Assembly: GCA_910587205.1 (NCBI GenBank)
Contig: CAJULZ010000044.1
Coordinates: 1 to 20,435 of the forward strand
DNA: 20,435 bases
From: an uncultured Oscillospiraceae bacterium
Lineage (GTDB): Bacteria > Bacillota > Clostridia > Oscillospirales > Oscillospiraceae
Direction: 5' to 3'
This document shows, in pieces, positions 1 to 6,508 of the stretch; the first letter of the stretch is position 1, and each line of letters opens with the position of its first letter. The notes under the pieces were generated by a model. It did not search any database. It worked only from the letters and a program-made list of their open reading frames with translations, and was not told where the DNA came from. A program made the translations under genes and the position numbers.

Positions 1-55
1 CTCTATTTTATCATTTCAGCACTTTACACACAATCCCTTAGTTTTAAAACAGACT
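1..55 (+). repeat. Left copy of a perfect 55-bp terminal inverted repeat
   Basis: The first 55 bases are the exact reverse complement of the last 55 (20381-20435), and similarity stops abruptly at base 56. The repeat is AT-rich, whereas the neighbouring genes are GC-rich, and it contains the palindrome GTTTTAAAAC (41-50). Read outward it contains ATTGTGTGTAAAG, which from memory resembles ends of IS256-family elements; this is a weak family guess. No transposase lies inside the window. The most likely meaning is that the window is bounded by two inverted copies of one repeated element, of which only the tips are included. Confidence 0.9.
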
Positions 56-86
56 CTATGCTTTACCATCAAACATTGGAGCAGCA

Positions 87-122
87 AAGGCCGCCGGCGG
101 GGCTACCCCCGCCGGCGGCCTT
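87..122 (-). terminator. Probable terminator downstream of the GH43 gene
   Basis: A perfect 16-bp stem (87-102 with 107-122) closes a 4-nt CTAC loop. It is extremely GC-rich apart from the AA/TT base pairs at its foot. It lies about 80 bp beyond the GH43 stop codon. On the minus strand the stem is followed by only a short T-rich stretch (TTTGCTGCT), so termination efficiency is uncertain. On the plus strand CTTT follows, so it may act in both directions. Confidence 0.65.
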
Positions 123-199
123 CTTTGGTTGCGGCACAGCGTTTTCCGCCCGCATGTTTATCAATTCCGCCCATCTGGCTTTTGTAGTTCCGCAACAAG

Positions 200-2035
200 C
201 TATGCAAATATTACCGCACAGACTTGTCCTTCCATAATCCCATTTTCATTAAAGGCATCTACCCGGACATAGTATCGTTTCACTCCGGCCATCAGCGCTC
301 GGATCTCTGCCCGGTTTACCCCAAACACCCGGAAGCTGTGGTACAGCTTGTCCGGGCTGTGGCCCCAAAGAACTTCGTACCCCACGGCGTCTCCCTGCCA
401 ATGTACTTCCATGGTCATGCCATCCGTGCGGCGGGCGGACACCTGGGACACCTGTACCGGCGGCTTGCCCCGGCCTCCTCCGAACACCCGCAGGCCACTG
501 ATACAGGCAGGAGCGTGATAGGCCGTCTCGGTGACAGTGAGGCGGACATACCGGGCATCCACGCCCTCCTCCCGCACCACCAGGTCGTGGGACAGGTCGG
601 TGCCCGCCTCCCGCTTGTCCTCCAGCACGATCCAGCTCTCCCCGTCCGTGCTGATCTCCAGCAGCCAGCGGGTGAACCATTCCCGTTCCTCGATGTACCG
701 TCCCCGGCCGGGATCGCCCACCAGCTTCGCGTCCGGCGGCAGCTCTTCCACAATGCCCATATCGTCGGCGAAATTCACCTGTACTGCGTTCACGGTGTAC
801 ACGTCCCCCAAATCCACCGTGAGTTGGGGGTCTTTGTCGCCCGGCCCCGCCTTCCACCAGGTCTGGACATTTTCGTCCACGGCGTTGGCGGCGGGTTTGT
901 CCTCGCTGCTGGCAACGGCCCGCTTACTGTAGCTGAGCAGCATCCACTCCGGCGCTGCCCAGGGATTTTGGGCCGCCCCCGCCACCGCTTGGGGCCAGTC
1001 TCCGTACCTCTGGTTGCAGAACAGCTCTCCGTCGGCGTCGAACCCGGCGGGCCACAGGCCGATGCGGCGTTCGAAATCGTGGTTGACGGAAATGCGCATA
1101 GTACTGGTGTGCCACCAGTTTCCGTGCCTGTCCTCCAGGGTGGAGCCGTGCCCCGCGCCGGGGCAGAAACCACCGGCGGAGTAGGAATAGGGATTGCCAT
1201 GGCAGGGAATAAAGGGCCCCAAGGGGCCGTCCCCCACATAGACGCCGTCGCAGTACACGTTGTACTGCGCGCCGGGGCAGGCGTACTGGAGATAATACTT
1301 TCCGTCATGCTTGGTCATCCACGCCCCCTCGATATAGGGGTTGTCGGACAGCGCCGCTTTCAGCAGGGGCCGGTACTGCTCCGGGGTGGCCTCAATGGCG
1401 GGGGTGAGGTCGGTGACCTCCTCCGGGCGGCAGCCCAGGGCCTGGGCCGTCTGCGCCTTCAAGAGCTGGACGATGCTGCTCTTGTTGGGGTCGTAACAGT
1501 GGTTTTCTCCCGTGCGCTCCCAGCCGTGCTCCGCTTTGCGGTTGCCGATGAGGGGGACGGGCCCACCCATGCGCTCCATCGTGGCGGGGTCCAGCTCCAC
1601 TCCCCAGATGGGGGTCATATTGCTGCACCCCCAGTAGAAGTACAGCCGCCCGTCGTCATCCAGGAACAGGTTGGGGTCCCAGAAGTCGAAGGCGCCGGGA
1701 ATGCGCTCAAACACGCCGCCCTCCGGGTCCCGGGTGCGGTAGAAGTCGCACACCTCCCCCCTGCGGCTGGCGCAGAAGTACAGCCAATCCCCCACCGCCC
1801 GTATGTCAGGGGCGTAGTCGTACACCGGCACGCCGGCAAGGGGGCGCTGCCGCCAGTTCACCAGATCCTCGCTGACTAGAAACCCCCTCGTCATGCTGGG
1901 AAACAGATAGTACTTCCCTTGGAACAGAATGAGGGACGGGTCGGCCGCCTCCCGGTTCAGGGTGAAGCCGCCGGCGGCCTCATTAAACTGGTAGCGGTAG
2001 GAGAAGTTGAGGGGATTGCAGAAATACCGCTTCAT
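200..2035 (-). CDS. GH43-like glycosidase with F5/8-type-C-like and FnIII-like C-terminal modules
   Basis: The protein has 611 aa and is predicted to cleave alpha-L-arabinofuranosyl or beta-D-xylosyl (possibly galactosyl) residues; the exact substrate is not readable. The N-terminal 350 residues form a five-bladed propeller of GH43 type. The candidate catalytic base is D32 in ADPSLI, the pKa-tuning acid is D120 in DFWDPN, and the general acid is E236 in YIEGAW. H296 in GHGS fits the conserved propeller-core histidine. Residues about 365-520 resemble an F5/8 type C (CBM32) module (AVDENVQTWW, LTVDLGD), and about 527-611 a fibronectin-III-like module. There is no signal peptide, so the enzyme is cytoplasmic. 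The ATG at 2035 has a GAGGAGG site 7 bases upstream, and the stop codon is TAG. It lies 12 bp after the GH1 stop and is surely co-transcribed with it. Family assignment is firm; specificity is unknown. Confidence 0.88.
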   Translation of the reverse strand: MKRYFCNPLNFSYRYQFNEAAGGFTLNREAADPSLILFQGKYYLFPSMTRGFLVSEDLVNWRQRPLAGVPVYDYAPDIRAVGDWLYFCASRRGEVCDFYRTRDPEGGVFERIPGAFDFWDPNLFLDDDGRLYFYWGCSNMTPIWGVELDPATMERMGGPVPLIGNRKAEHGWERTGENHCYDPNKSSIVQLLKAQTAQALGCRPEEVTDLTPAIEATPEQYRPLLKAALSDNPYIEGAWMTKHDGKYYLQYACPGAQYNVYCDGVYVGDGPLGPFIPCHGNPYSYSAGGFCPGAGHGSTLEDRHGNWWHTSTMRISVNHDFERRIGLWPAGFDADGELFCNQRYGDWPQAVAGAAQNPWAAPEWMLLSYSKRAVASSEDKPAANAVDENVQTWWKAGPGDKDPQLTVDLGDVYTVNAVQVNFADDMGIVEELPPDAKLVGDPGRGRYIEEREWFTRWLLEISTDGESWIVLEDKREAGTDLSHDLVVREEGVDARYVRLTVTETAYHAPACISGLRVFGGGRGKPPVQVSQVSARRTDGMTMEVHWQGDAVGYEVLWGHSPDKLYHSFRVFGVNRAEIRALMAGVKRYYVRVDAFNENGIMEGQVCAVIFA

Positions 2036-2047
2036 AGCACGTCCTCC

Positions 2048-3349
2048 TCAGCGTTGGCAATAGCCGCCCAGCAAGGCCAGACTGGGCTTGGGGGTACGCT
2101 TCTGGGTGGCGCGGTCCACGGCGACGAGGCCAAAGGTCATGGCGTAGCCCTTCTGCCACTCAAAGTTGTCCATCAGGCTCCAGTGAAAATAGCCCTCTAC
2201 GGGCAGCCCGTCCGCCACGCAGCGGGCCACGCCCTCCAGCGCAGTCTCAATAAACGCTTGGCGGCGTCCGTCATCGGCGGTGGCGATGCCGTTCTCGGTG
2301 ACAAAGAGCGTTCCCTTGAAGTCCTCCGCCGCACGGCGGATCACGTGCTCCAAGCCCTCAGGGTAATATTCATACCCAGCCTGGGTGAGTTCCGCCCCCT
2401 CCGGGGTGGGCAGCAGGCCCTCCGGGCCGATGAGCGAGCGGGTATAATTTTGTATACCCAGGAAATCGTCCCCCTCCAGCCAGGGCAGATAGTGGCGGAA
2501 CTCCTTGTCCCACTCCCGCTCGGCCACGGCCTCTGCTCCCGGCTGGGCCTGGAGGTCGTGGAAGGACAGGGTGAGCCCCATCTTCACGTGGGGGCACACC
2601 TCCCGGATGGCGGCACGGGCGGCGGCGTGGGCGCGGCAGATGACGGCGTCGCCCTCAGCGGTGCAGGGGGACTGGAACACGTGAACCCCCTGAGGGTCGG
2701 TGAGGCCAAAGGCCGCAGCACCCTCCACGGCGGCCATCTGCTGCTGCTCCATGAGGGCCTTCATGTTCATCCCCATCTGCAATGCGGCCTCCGGGTTCTG
2801 CTCCGCGGCCTTCTGCGCTTGTTGGGCCCGGAGCAGATACCGTTTCATGATGTCGGCGATTTGCAGGCGGATGTTGGCCTCGTTGATGGTGCAGACATAG
2901 TTCAGCTCGCTTCCCAGCCGCTCCATGATGTACCGGCAGTAGCGCTCAAAATACCCCACCACATCCTCTGTCTCCCAGCCGCCTTTAGAGATAAGCCACG
3001 CCGGGGAAGAAAAGTGGTGGAGGGTGACCATGGGCTCCACGCCGTTTTCTTTGCAGCAGCGGATCATGTCCCGGTAGTGGGCCACTTCGGCCTCGTCAAA
3101 TTTCCCCTCCTCCGGCTCGATCCGGGCCCACTCGATTGAAAATCGGTAGGCGTTAAGCCCCGCTCCCGCCAGCAGCTTGATGTCCTCCTCATAGCGGCGG
3201 TAGTGATCCACCGCCTCCCCGGAGGGCTCGGCGTAGGCGGTGTGGGGAATGTGTTCCAACGCCCAGCAGTCACTGTGAGCATTGTTCCCCTCCACCTGGT
3301 GGGCGGCGGTGGACGCGCCGATGAGGAAGCCTTTGTCAAACGGGTTCAT
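2048..3349 (-). CDS. GH1 family beta-glycosidase (beta-glucosidase type)
   Basis: The protein has 433 aa, close to the usual GH1 length of about 450. It hydrolyses terminal beta-linked sugars from the non-reducing end. GH1 marks run in order: IGASTAAHQVEG near residue 10, FSIEWARIEP near 70, acid/base E157 in TINEAN, nucleophile E352 in VTENGIA, and WSLMDNFEWQKGY near residue 393. The last motif is the form seen in enzymes acting on non-phosphorylated glycosides rather than 6-phospho-beta-glucosidases. This agrees with the neighbouring transporter being a GPH symporter and not a PTS. The usual TxNEP is TINEA here, followed by an Ala/Gln/Met-rich insertion (about 165-212) predicted to be helical. 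There is no signal peptide. It is the first gene of a GH1-GH43 operon, transcribed divergently from the transporter gene. Confidence 0.93.
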   Translation of the reverse strand: MNPFDKGFLIGASTAAHQVEGNNAHSDCWALEHIPHTAYAEPSGEAVDHYRRYEEDIKLLAGAGLNAYRFSIEWARIEPEEGKFDEAEVAHYRDMIRCCKENGVEPMVTLHHFSSPAWLISKGGWETEDVVGYFERYCRYIMERLGSELNYVCTINEANIRLQIADIMKRYLLRAQQAQKAAEQNPEAALQMGMNMKALMEQQQMAAVEGAAAFGLTDPQGVHVFQSPCTAEGDAVICRAHAAARAAIREVCPHVKMGLTLSFHDLQAQPGAEAVAEREWDKEFRHYLPWLEGDDFLGIQNYTRSLIGPEGLLPTPEGAELTQAGYEYYPEGLEHVIRRAAEDFKGTLFVTENGIATADDGRRQAFIETALEGVARCVADGLPVEGYFHWSLMDNFEWQKGYAMTFGLVAVDRATQKRTPKPSLALLGGYCQR

Positions 3350-3381
3350 AGAAAACGCCCCTTTCAGTTCAGTTCCCTATA

Positions 3382-3410
3382 AGCATACAGAAAGCGGGCC
3401 TGCTCCGCAA
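3382..3410 (-). promoter_or_regulatory. Candidate promoter of the GH1-GH43 operon
   Basis: On the minus strand TTGCGG (3410-3405) and TATGCT (3387-3382) are separated by 17 bp. The match to consensus is moderate, as expected for an activator-dependent promoter. Operator copy A begins a few bases upstream of the -35 box, the usual position for an AraC-family activator. Confidence 0.45.
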
Positions 3411-3412
3411 AC

Positions 3413-3441
3413 CGAAAAATCGTGAACAGGGATAAAATTTT
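3413..3441 (+). promoter_or_regulatory. Operator copy A (putative AraC-regulator site)
   Basis: The core TCGTGAACAGGGATAAAA at 3420-3437 matches copy C upstream of the GH2 gene (about 6468-6485) at 16 of 18 positions, and shares GGGATAAAA with copy B. It adjoins the candidate -35 box of the GH1 promoter. Binding by the product of the AraC gene at 5217-6428 is inferred from co-location. Confidence 0.55.
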
Positions 3442-3483
3442 ATTGCATTTTGAAAATTGGACAATTAGGGGAGGCTGGACACG

Positions 3484-3503
3484 AATTTTTATCCCACTTC
3501 GCC
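3484..3503 (-). promoter_or_regulatory. Operator copy B (putative AraC-regulator site, inverted)
   Basis: On the minus strand this reads GGCGAAGTGGGATAAAAATT and shares GGGATAAAAATT with copy C. It lies about 45 bp from copy A in the opposite orientation, near the middle of the GH1/transporter divergent region, so one set of sites could serve both genes. Confidence 0.5.
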
Positions 3504-3618
3504 GCGCCAAAAGGATGATTTTTTGCAATTGAGGGTCAAAATTCGTCGACCTGAAAAAGCTCAGTGAAAAAATGCCCCTTATCCTTGATTTTTGCGTTCC
3601 CATATGGCGCTGCCCCTT

Positions 3619-3624
3619 TATAAT
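3619..3624 (+). promoter_or_regulatory. Candidate -10 box of the transporter gene
   Basis: TATAAT lies 50 bp before the transporter ATG. The hexamer 17 bp upstream (GTTCCC, 3596-3601) is a poor -35, which would fit dependence on an activator. The 324-bp divergent region (3350-3673) otherwise holds AT-rich tracts and operator copies A and B; I see no gene in it. Confidence 0.5.
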
Positions 3625-3673
3625 GGGAGGCAAGAACGCCGCCCCCAGGCGGTGCAAACGGAGGAGGAGCATT

Positions 3674-5164
3674 ATGGCAAGGCAAAAAACCACCCCCAGC
3701 CAGCAGGACGGCGTACAGTACCGCCGGGCCAAGCTGTGGCAGATCATCCTGTACGCCTGCAACGGCTTTGTGGGCATGAGCATCTACTCCCTCATCAATC
3801 TGGCCAGCTACAGCGCCAGTATTGGCTATGGTATTGCGACGGCTGCGCTGGGCGTCATCCTGACCTGCACCCGCATTTTGGACGGCGTTACCGACCCCCT
3901 GTTGGCCTTTGTGTACGACCGGGTAAACACCCGCTTCGGCAAGCTGCGAGTGCTGATGGTATCCGGCTTTGCCATTGAGGCCATCGCGCTGCTGTGCATG
4001 TTCAATTTTATGTCCAGCAAGGGCTTTGGCTGGGTGATGTTCACCGTGCTCTATGTCATCTACGTCATCGGCTACACCATCACAAACATGACCGCCCAGA
4101 CCATCCCCGCCATCATGACCAACGACCCCAAGCAGCGGCCCACCGTGGGCGTGTGGAGCACCGCGTTCAATTATCTTGTCCCCATGATCATGATGATGGT
4201 GCTGAACATGGTGCTGCTGCCCATGTTCGGCGGCACCTATAATCAGGAATTTTTGTCCGCCGCCTGTTTGGTGTGCCTGGGCATGGGCGCGGTGGGCACC
4301 GTGCTGGTGTGCATCGGCGTGAGCGAATTCGACAAGCCGGAAAACTTCACCGGCACCCGCGGGGGCTCCAAGCCGCTGAAGATGAGGGACATGGTGGATG
4401 TTCTGGCCCACAATAAACCCCTGCAGTGCTACATCGCCTCCAACGCCTCGGACAAGCTGGCCCAGCAGGTGGGCAGTCAGGCCGTCATCAACACCCTGCT
4501 GTTCGGCATACTCATCGGCAATATGGGCCTGTCCACCATGCTCACCGTGGTCAGCATGATCCCGTCCATCTTCTTCGCGGCCTTCGGGGCCCGGTACGCG
4601 GGCAGACACGGCAGCAAAAATGGCATTGTGACTTGGAGCTATGTCAGTATGGGGATCACCGCCTTGCAGGTGCTGTTCTTCATCTTCACCAACCCCAAAC
4701 AGATCGCCGTGATGGGCAGCCCCTCCATGATCGTCTATGTGCTGTTGAATCTGGCGCTCAACGGCTCCAATATGTGCATCACTACCTGCAATACCTCCTT
4801 CATGGCGGACACCATCGACTTTGAGCTGGACCGCAGCGGGCGCTATGTCCCGGCGGTGGTGTCCGGCACCTACAGCTTCATCGACAAGATCATTACCGCC
4901 TTCAGCGCAGTGATCGCCACCACCTCCATTATGGTGGTGGGCTACACCCAATCCCTGCCCCAGCCCAGCGATGCCCTTACCCCTGGAATTTTCTGGCTGA
5001 CCCTTGCCCTTAAGTTCGGCCTGCCGTTGGTTGGCTGGGCCATTACCCTCATCGCCATGCGGGATTGCCCGCTAACCAAGGAGGGCATGGTGGACATACA
5101 AAAGCGCATCGCCGAGAAGAAAGCGGCGGCCCGCCACGCAGTCATTGAGGAGAACCTGAAATAA
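3674..5164 (+). CDS. GPH-family (MelB/glucuronide-type) MFS sugar/glycoside transporter
   Basis: The product is a 496-aa membrane protein with about 12 hydrophobic segments. It likely imports a sugar, disaccharide or small glycoside together with a cation. The family signature is clear: RILDGVTDP at 67-75 and YDRVNTRFGKLR at 81-92 form the conserved first cytoplasmic loop region of the GPH family. I chose the ATG at 3674 because GGAGGAGG lies just upstream; an in-frame ATG 102 bp earlier has no ribosome binding site and would add an arginine-rich, non-membrane leader. The gene is divergent from the GH1-GH43 operon and shares its regulatory region, so its cargo is probably the substrate of the cytoplasmic GH1, GH43, GH2 and GH78 enzymes. 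The cargo itself cannot be read from sequence. Confidence 0.9.
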   Translation: MARQKTTPSQQDGVQYRRAKLWQIILYACNGFVGMSIYSLINLASYSASIGYGIATAALGVILTCTRILDGVTDPLLAFVYDRVNTRFGKLRVLMVSGFAIEAIALLCMFNFMSSKGFGWVMFTVLYVIYVIGYTITNMTAQTIPAIMTNDPKQRPTVGVWSTAFNYLVPMIMMMVLNMVLLPMFGGTYNQEFLSAACLVCLGMGAVGTVLVCIGVSEFDKPENFTGTRGGSKPLKMRDMVDVLAHNKPLQCYIASNASDKLAQQVGSQAVINTLLFGILIGNMGLSTMLTVVSMIPSIFFAAFGARYAGRHGSKNGIVTWSYVSMGITALQVLFFIFTNPKQIAVMGSPSMIVYVLLNLALNGSNMCITTCNTSFMADTIDFELDRSGRYVPAVVSGTYSFIDKIITAFSAVIATTSIMVVGYTQSLPQPSDALTPGIFWLTLALKFGLPLVGWAITLIAMRDCPLTKEGMVDIQKRIAEKKAAARHAVIEENLK

Positions 5165-5170
5165 CGGGAA

Positions 5171-5204
5171 GCGGCGCCCGTCCCCGGCAGGGCTCGGGCG
5201 CCGC
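5171..5204. terminator. Hairpin between convergent transporter and araC genes
   Basis: A perfect 10-bp stem, GCGGCGCCCG (5171-5180) with CGGGCGCCGC (5195-5204), lies in the 52-bp gap between the convergent genes. It probably terminates both transcripts, although neither side has a clear T-run. Confidence 0.6.
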
Positions 5205-5216
5205 TGTCCGGCGCAT

Positions 5217-6428
5217 TCAATGGAGAGATCGTTCCTCCCGGTACTGGACGGGGGTGCAGCCCGCCACGTCCTGGAACACCCGGCTGAAATAGTTCCGGGT
5301 GCCGAAGCTGAGCTGATCGGAGATGTCCTGGACGGTGAGATCCGTGCTTTTCAGCAGGATCTTGGCCCGTTCCACCTTGGCGAACTTCACATAGTCGTTC
5401 ACCGACACCCCTACCTCCGCCTTGAACTTGTGGGTGAGGTAGTATTCCGTGTATCCCACCAGGATGGCCAGGTCGGAGGCCCGGATCTTTTGGCCCAGGT
5501 GCATTTCAATGTAGTCGCAGCACCGCTGGATCTGGGCGGAGAGCTTGGGATTGGTGCGGCACTTGTGCACCCGGCGGATGAAATCGTCGTACAGCATGGG
5601 GGCCAGGGACATCAGGTCATCCATGGTTCTGGCGGACTCCGCCGTCTGGATGTAGCGATCCCCCAGGCCGTAGGCCTCCTCCGGGGAAAGCCCTCCCTCG
5701 ATGGCCGCCCGGCACACGATGGAGGCAAACACGATGACGCTGACCTTGCCCTGGCGCAGGGCGTCCGGGCTGTCCACCGGCACCCCGGCGCTCACCGCCA
5801 TGCTGTTGGACAGGGCCTGCTTGTAGTTTAAATCCCCCGTGCGCACCATCTGCAAAAGAGCCTGCTCCGCCATCCACACGCGATGGCGGTCCCGGGCCGC
5901 CTGGGGCACGTCGGGCAGGTGGGGGATGTCCGCTTCCGCGTCCAGGTCGCTGGGGTGGAGGCGCTCCCCGGTAAGGCAGTGGTGGAGCATGACGGCGTAC
6001 CGGCTGGTGAGGGTGGACTGAACCACAGGGACAGCCCGGAGTATTCTAATAAACTGGGACTTCCAGCTGATGCTGATCTCCAGGCTGCGGAACTCCCGAA
6101 GCCCGTCCTCCACCGAGCGCATGGAGATGTCGTGGTAGAACACCGGTCCAATGGCCCAGCAACGCAGCAGCTCTTCCCCCTCCTTCTCAAAAGCGGCGAT
6201 CCAGATCAATCCGATGGACGCTCCCACGGAAACGGGCAGGCGGCTTCGCCGGCCCCGTTCCAGCATCCGGTCCTTGCAGCCGAACAGGGTGAAGGCGGTG
6301 TTCAGCACCCCCTCATCCGGGCAGTTGCTGTGCAGCAGTGCGCCGTCCACGTCGTAGCACCAGGTATAGATGTTGTCGCCGCAGCGGATGAGCTCTTGGA
6401 ACAGGCGGATATTCTGCAAGGCATCCAT
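5217..6428 (-). CDS. AraC-family transcriptional regulator
   Basis: The protein has 403 aa. The last 105 residues (about 298-400) carry the double helix-turn-helix of the AraC/XylS family, ending in the typical second-helix stretch LTVQDISDQLSFGTRNYFSRVF and the closing CTPVQYR. The N-terminal 290 residues form a sensor region without a cupin signature that I can see; this layout is common in Clostridia regulators beside glycosidase genes and may bind a sugar or receive another signal. The ATG at 6428 has GAGGAGGG about 7 bases upstream. The gene lies between the two glycosidase operons and has a TATACT -10 box whose -35 region overlaps operator copy C. It therefore probably controls both operons, the transporter and itself. 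Activator rather than repressor action is inferred from the family and from the weak -35 boxes. Confidence 0.92.
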   Translation of the reverse strand: MDALQNIRLFQELIRCGDNIYTWCYDVDGALLHSNCPDEGVLNTAFTLFGCKDRMLERGRRSRLPVSVGASIGLIWIAAFEKEGEELLRCWAIGPVFYHDISMRSVEDGLREFRSLEISISWKSQFIRILRAVPVVQSTLTSRYAVMLHHCLTGERLHPSDLDAEADIPHLPDVPQAARDRHRVWMAEQALLQMVRTGDLNYKQALSNSMAVSAGVPVDSPDALRQGKVSVIVFASIVCRAAIEGGLSPEEAYGLGDRYIQTAESARTMDDLMSLAPMLYDDFIRRVHKCRTNPKLSAQIQRCCDYIEMHLGQKIRASDLAILVGYTEYYLTHKFKAEVGVSVNDYVKFAKVERAKILLKSTDLTVQDISDQLSFGTRNYFSRVFQDVAGCTPVQYREERSLH

Positions 6429-6451
6429 GGGCGTCCCTCCTCTTTTTTACC

Positions 6452-6491
6452 AGTATACCACAAAATTTCGTGAAGCGGGATAAAAATTTCG
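6452..6491 (-). promoter_or_regulatory. araC promoter region with operator copy C
   Basis: TATACT on the minus strand (6457-6452) is a good -10 for araC; the -35 position (6475-6480) lies inside operator copy C. On the plus strand the operator reads CGTGAAGCGGGATAAAAATT from 6469. It is bracketed by two copies of AAATTTCG at 6463-6470 and 6484-6491, exactly 21 bp apart, which is two helical turns and typical spacing for AraC-family direct half-sites. The whole araC/GH2 gap is only 80 bp. I could not place a convincing plus-strand promoter for the GH2 operon. Confidence 0.55.
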
Positions 6492-6508
6492 ATAAGGAGA
6501 ACTTTATT

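Noticed and set aside
41..50. GTTTTAAAAC as part of a CRISPR repeat
   Set aside because: It occurs only in the two terminal repeats, with no regularly spaced copies and no cas genes.
224..1879. Long open frame opposite the GH43 gene, and similar ones opposite GH1, the transporter, GH2 and GH78 (about 1919-3139, 3536-4951, 6302-7678, 9594-11519)
   Set aside because: They have low-complexity composition rich in His, Gly, Pro and Val, no ribosome binding sites, and lie fully antisense to genes with clear family motifs. They are by-products of high GC content.
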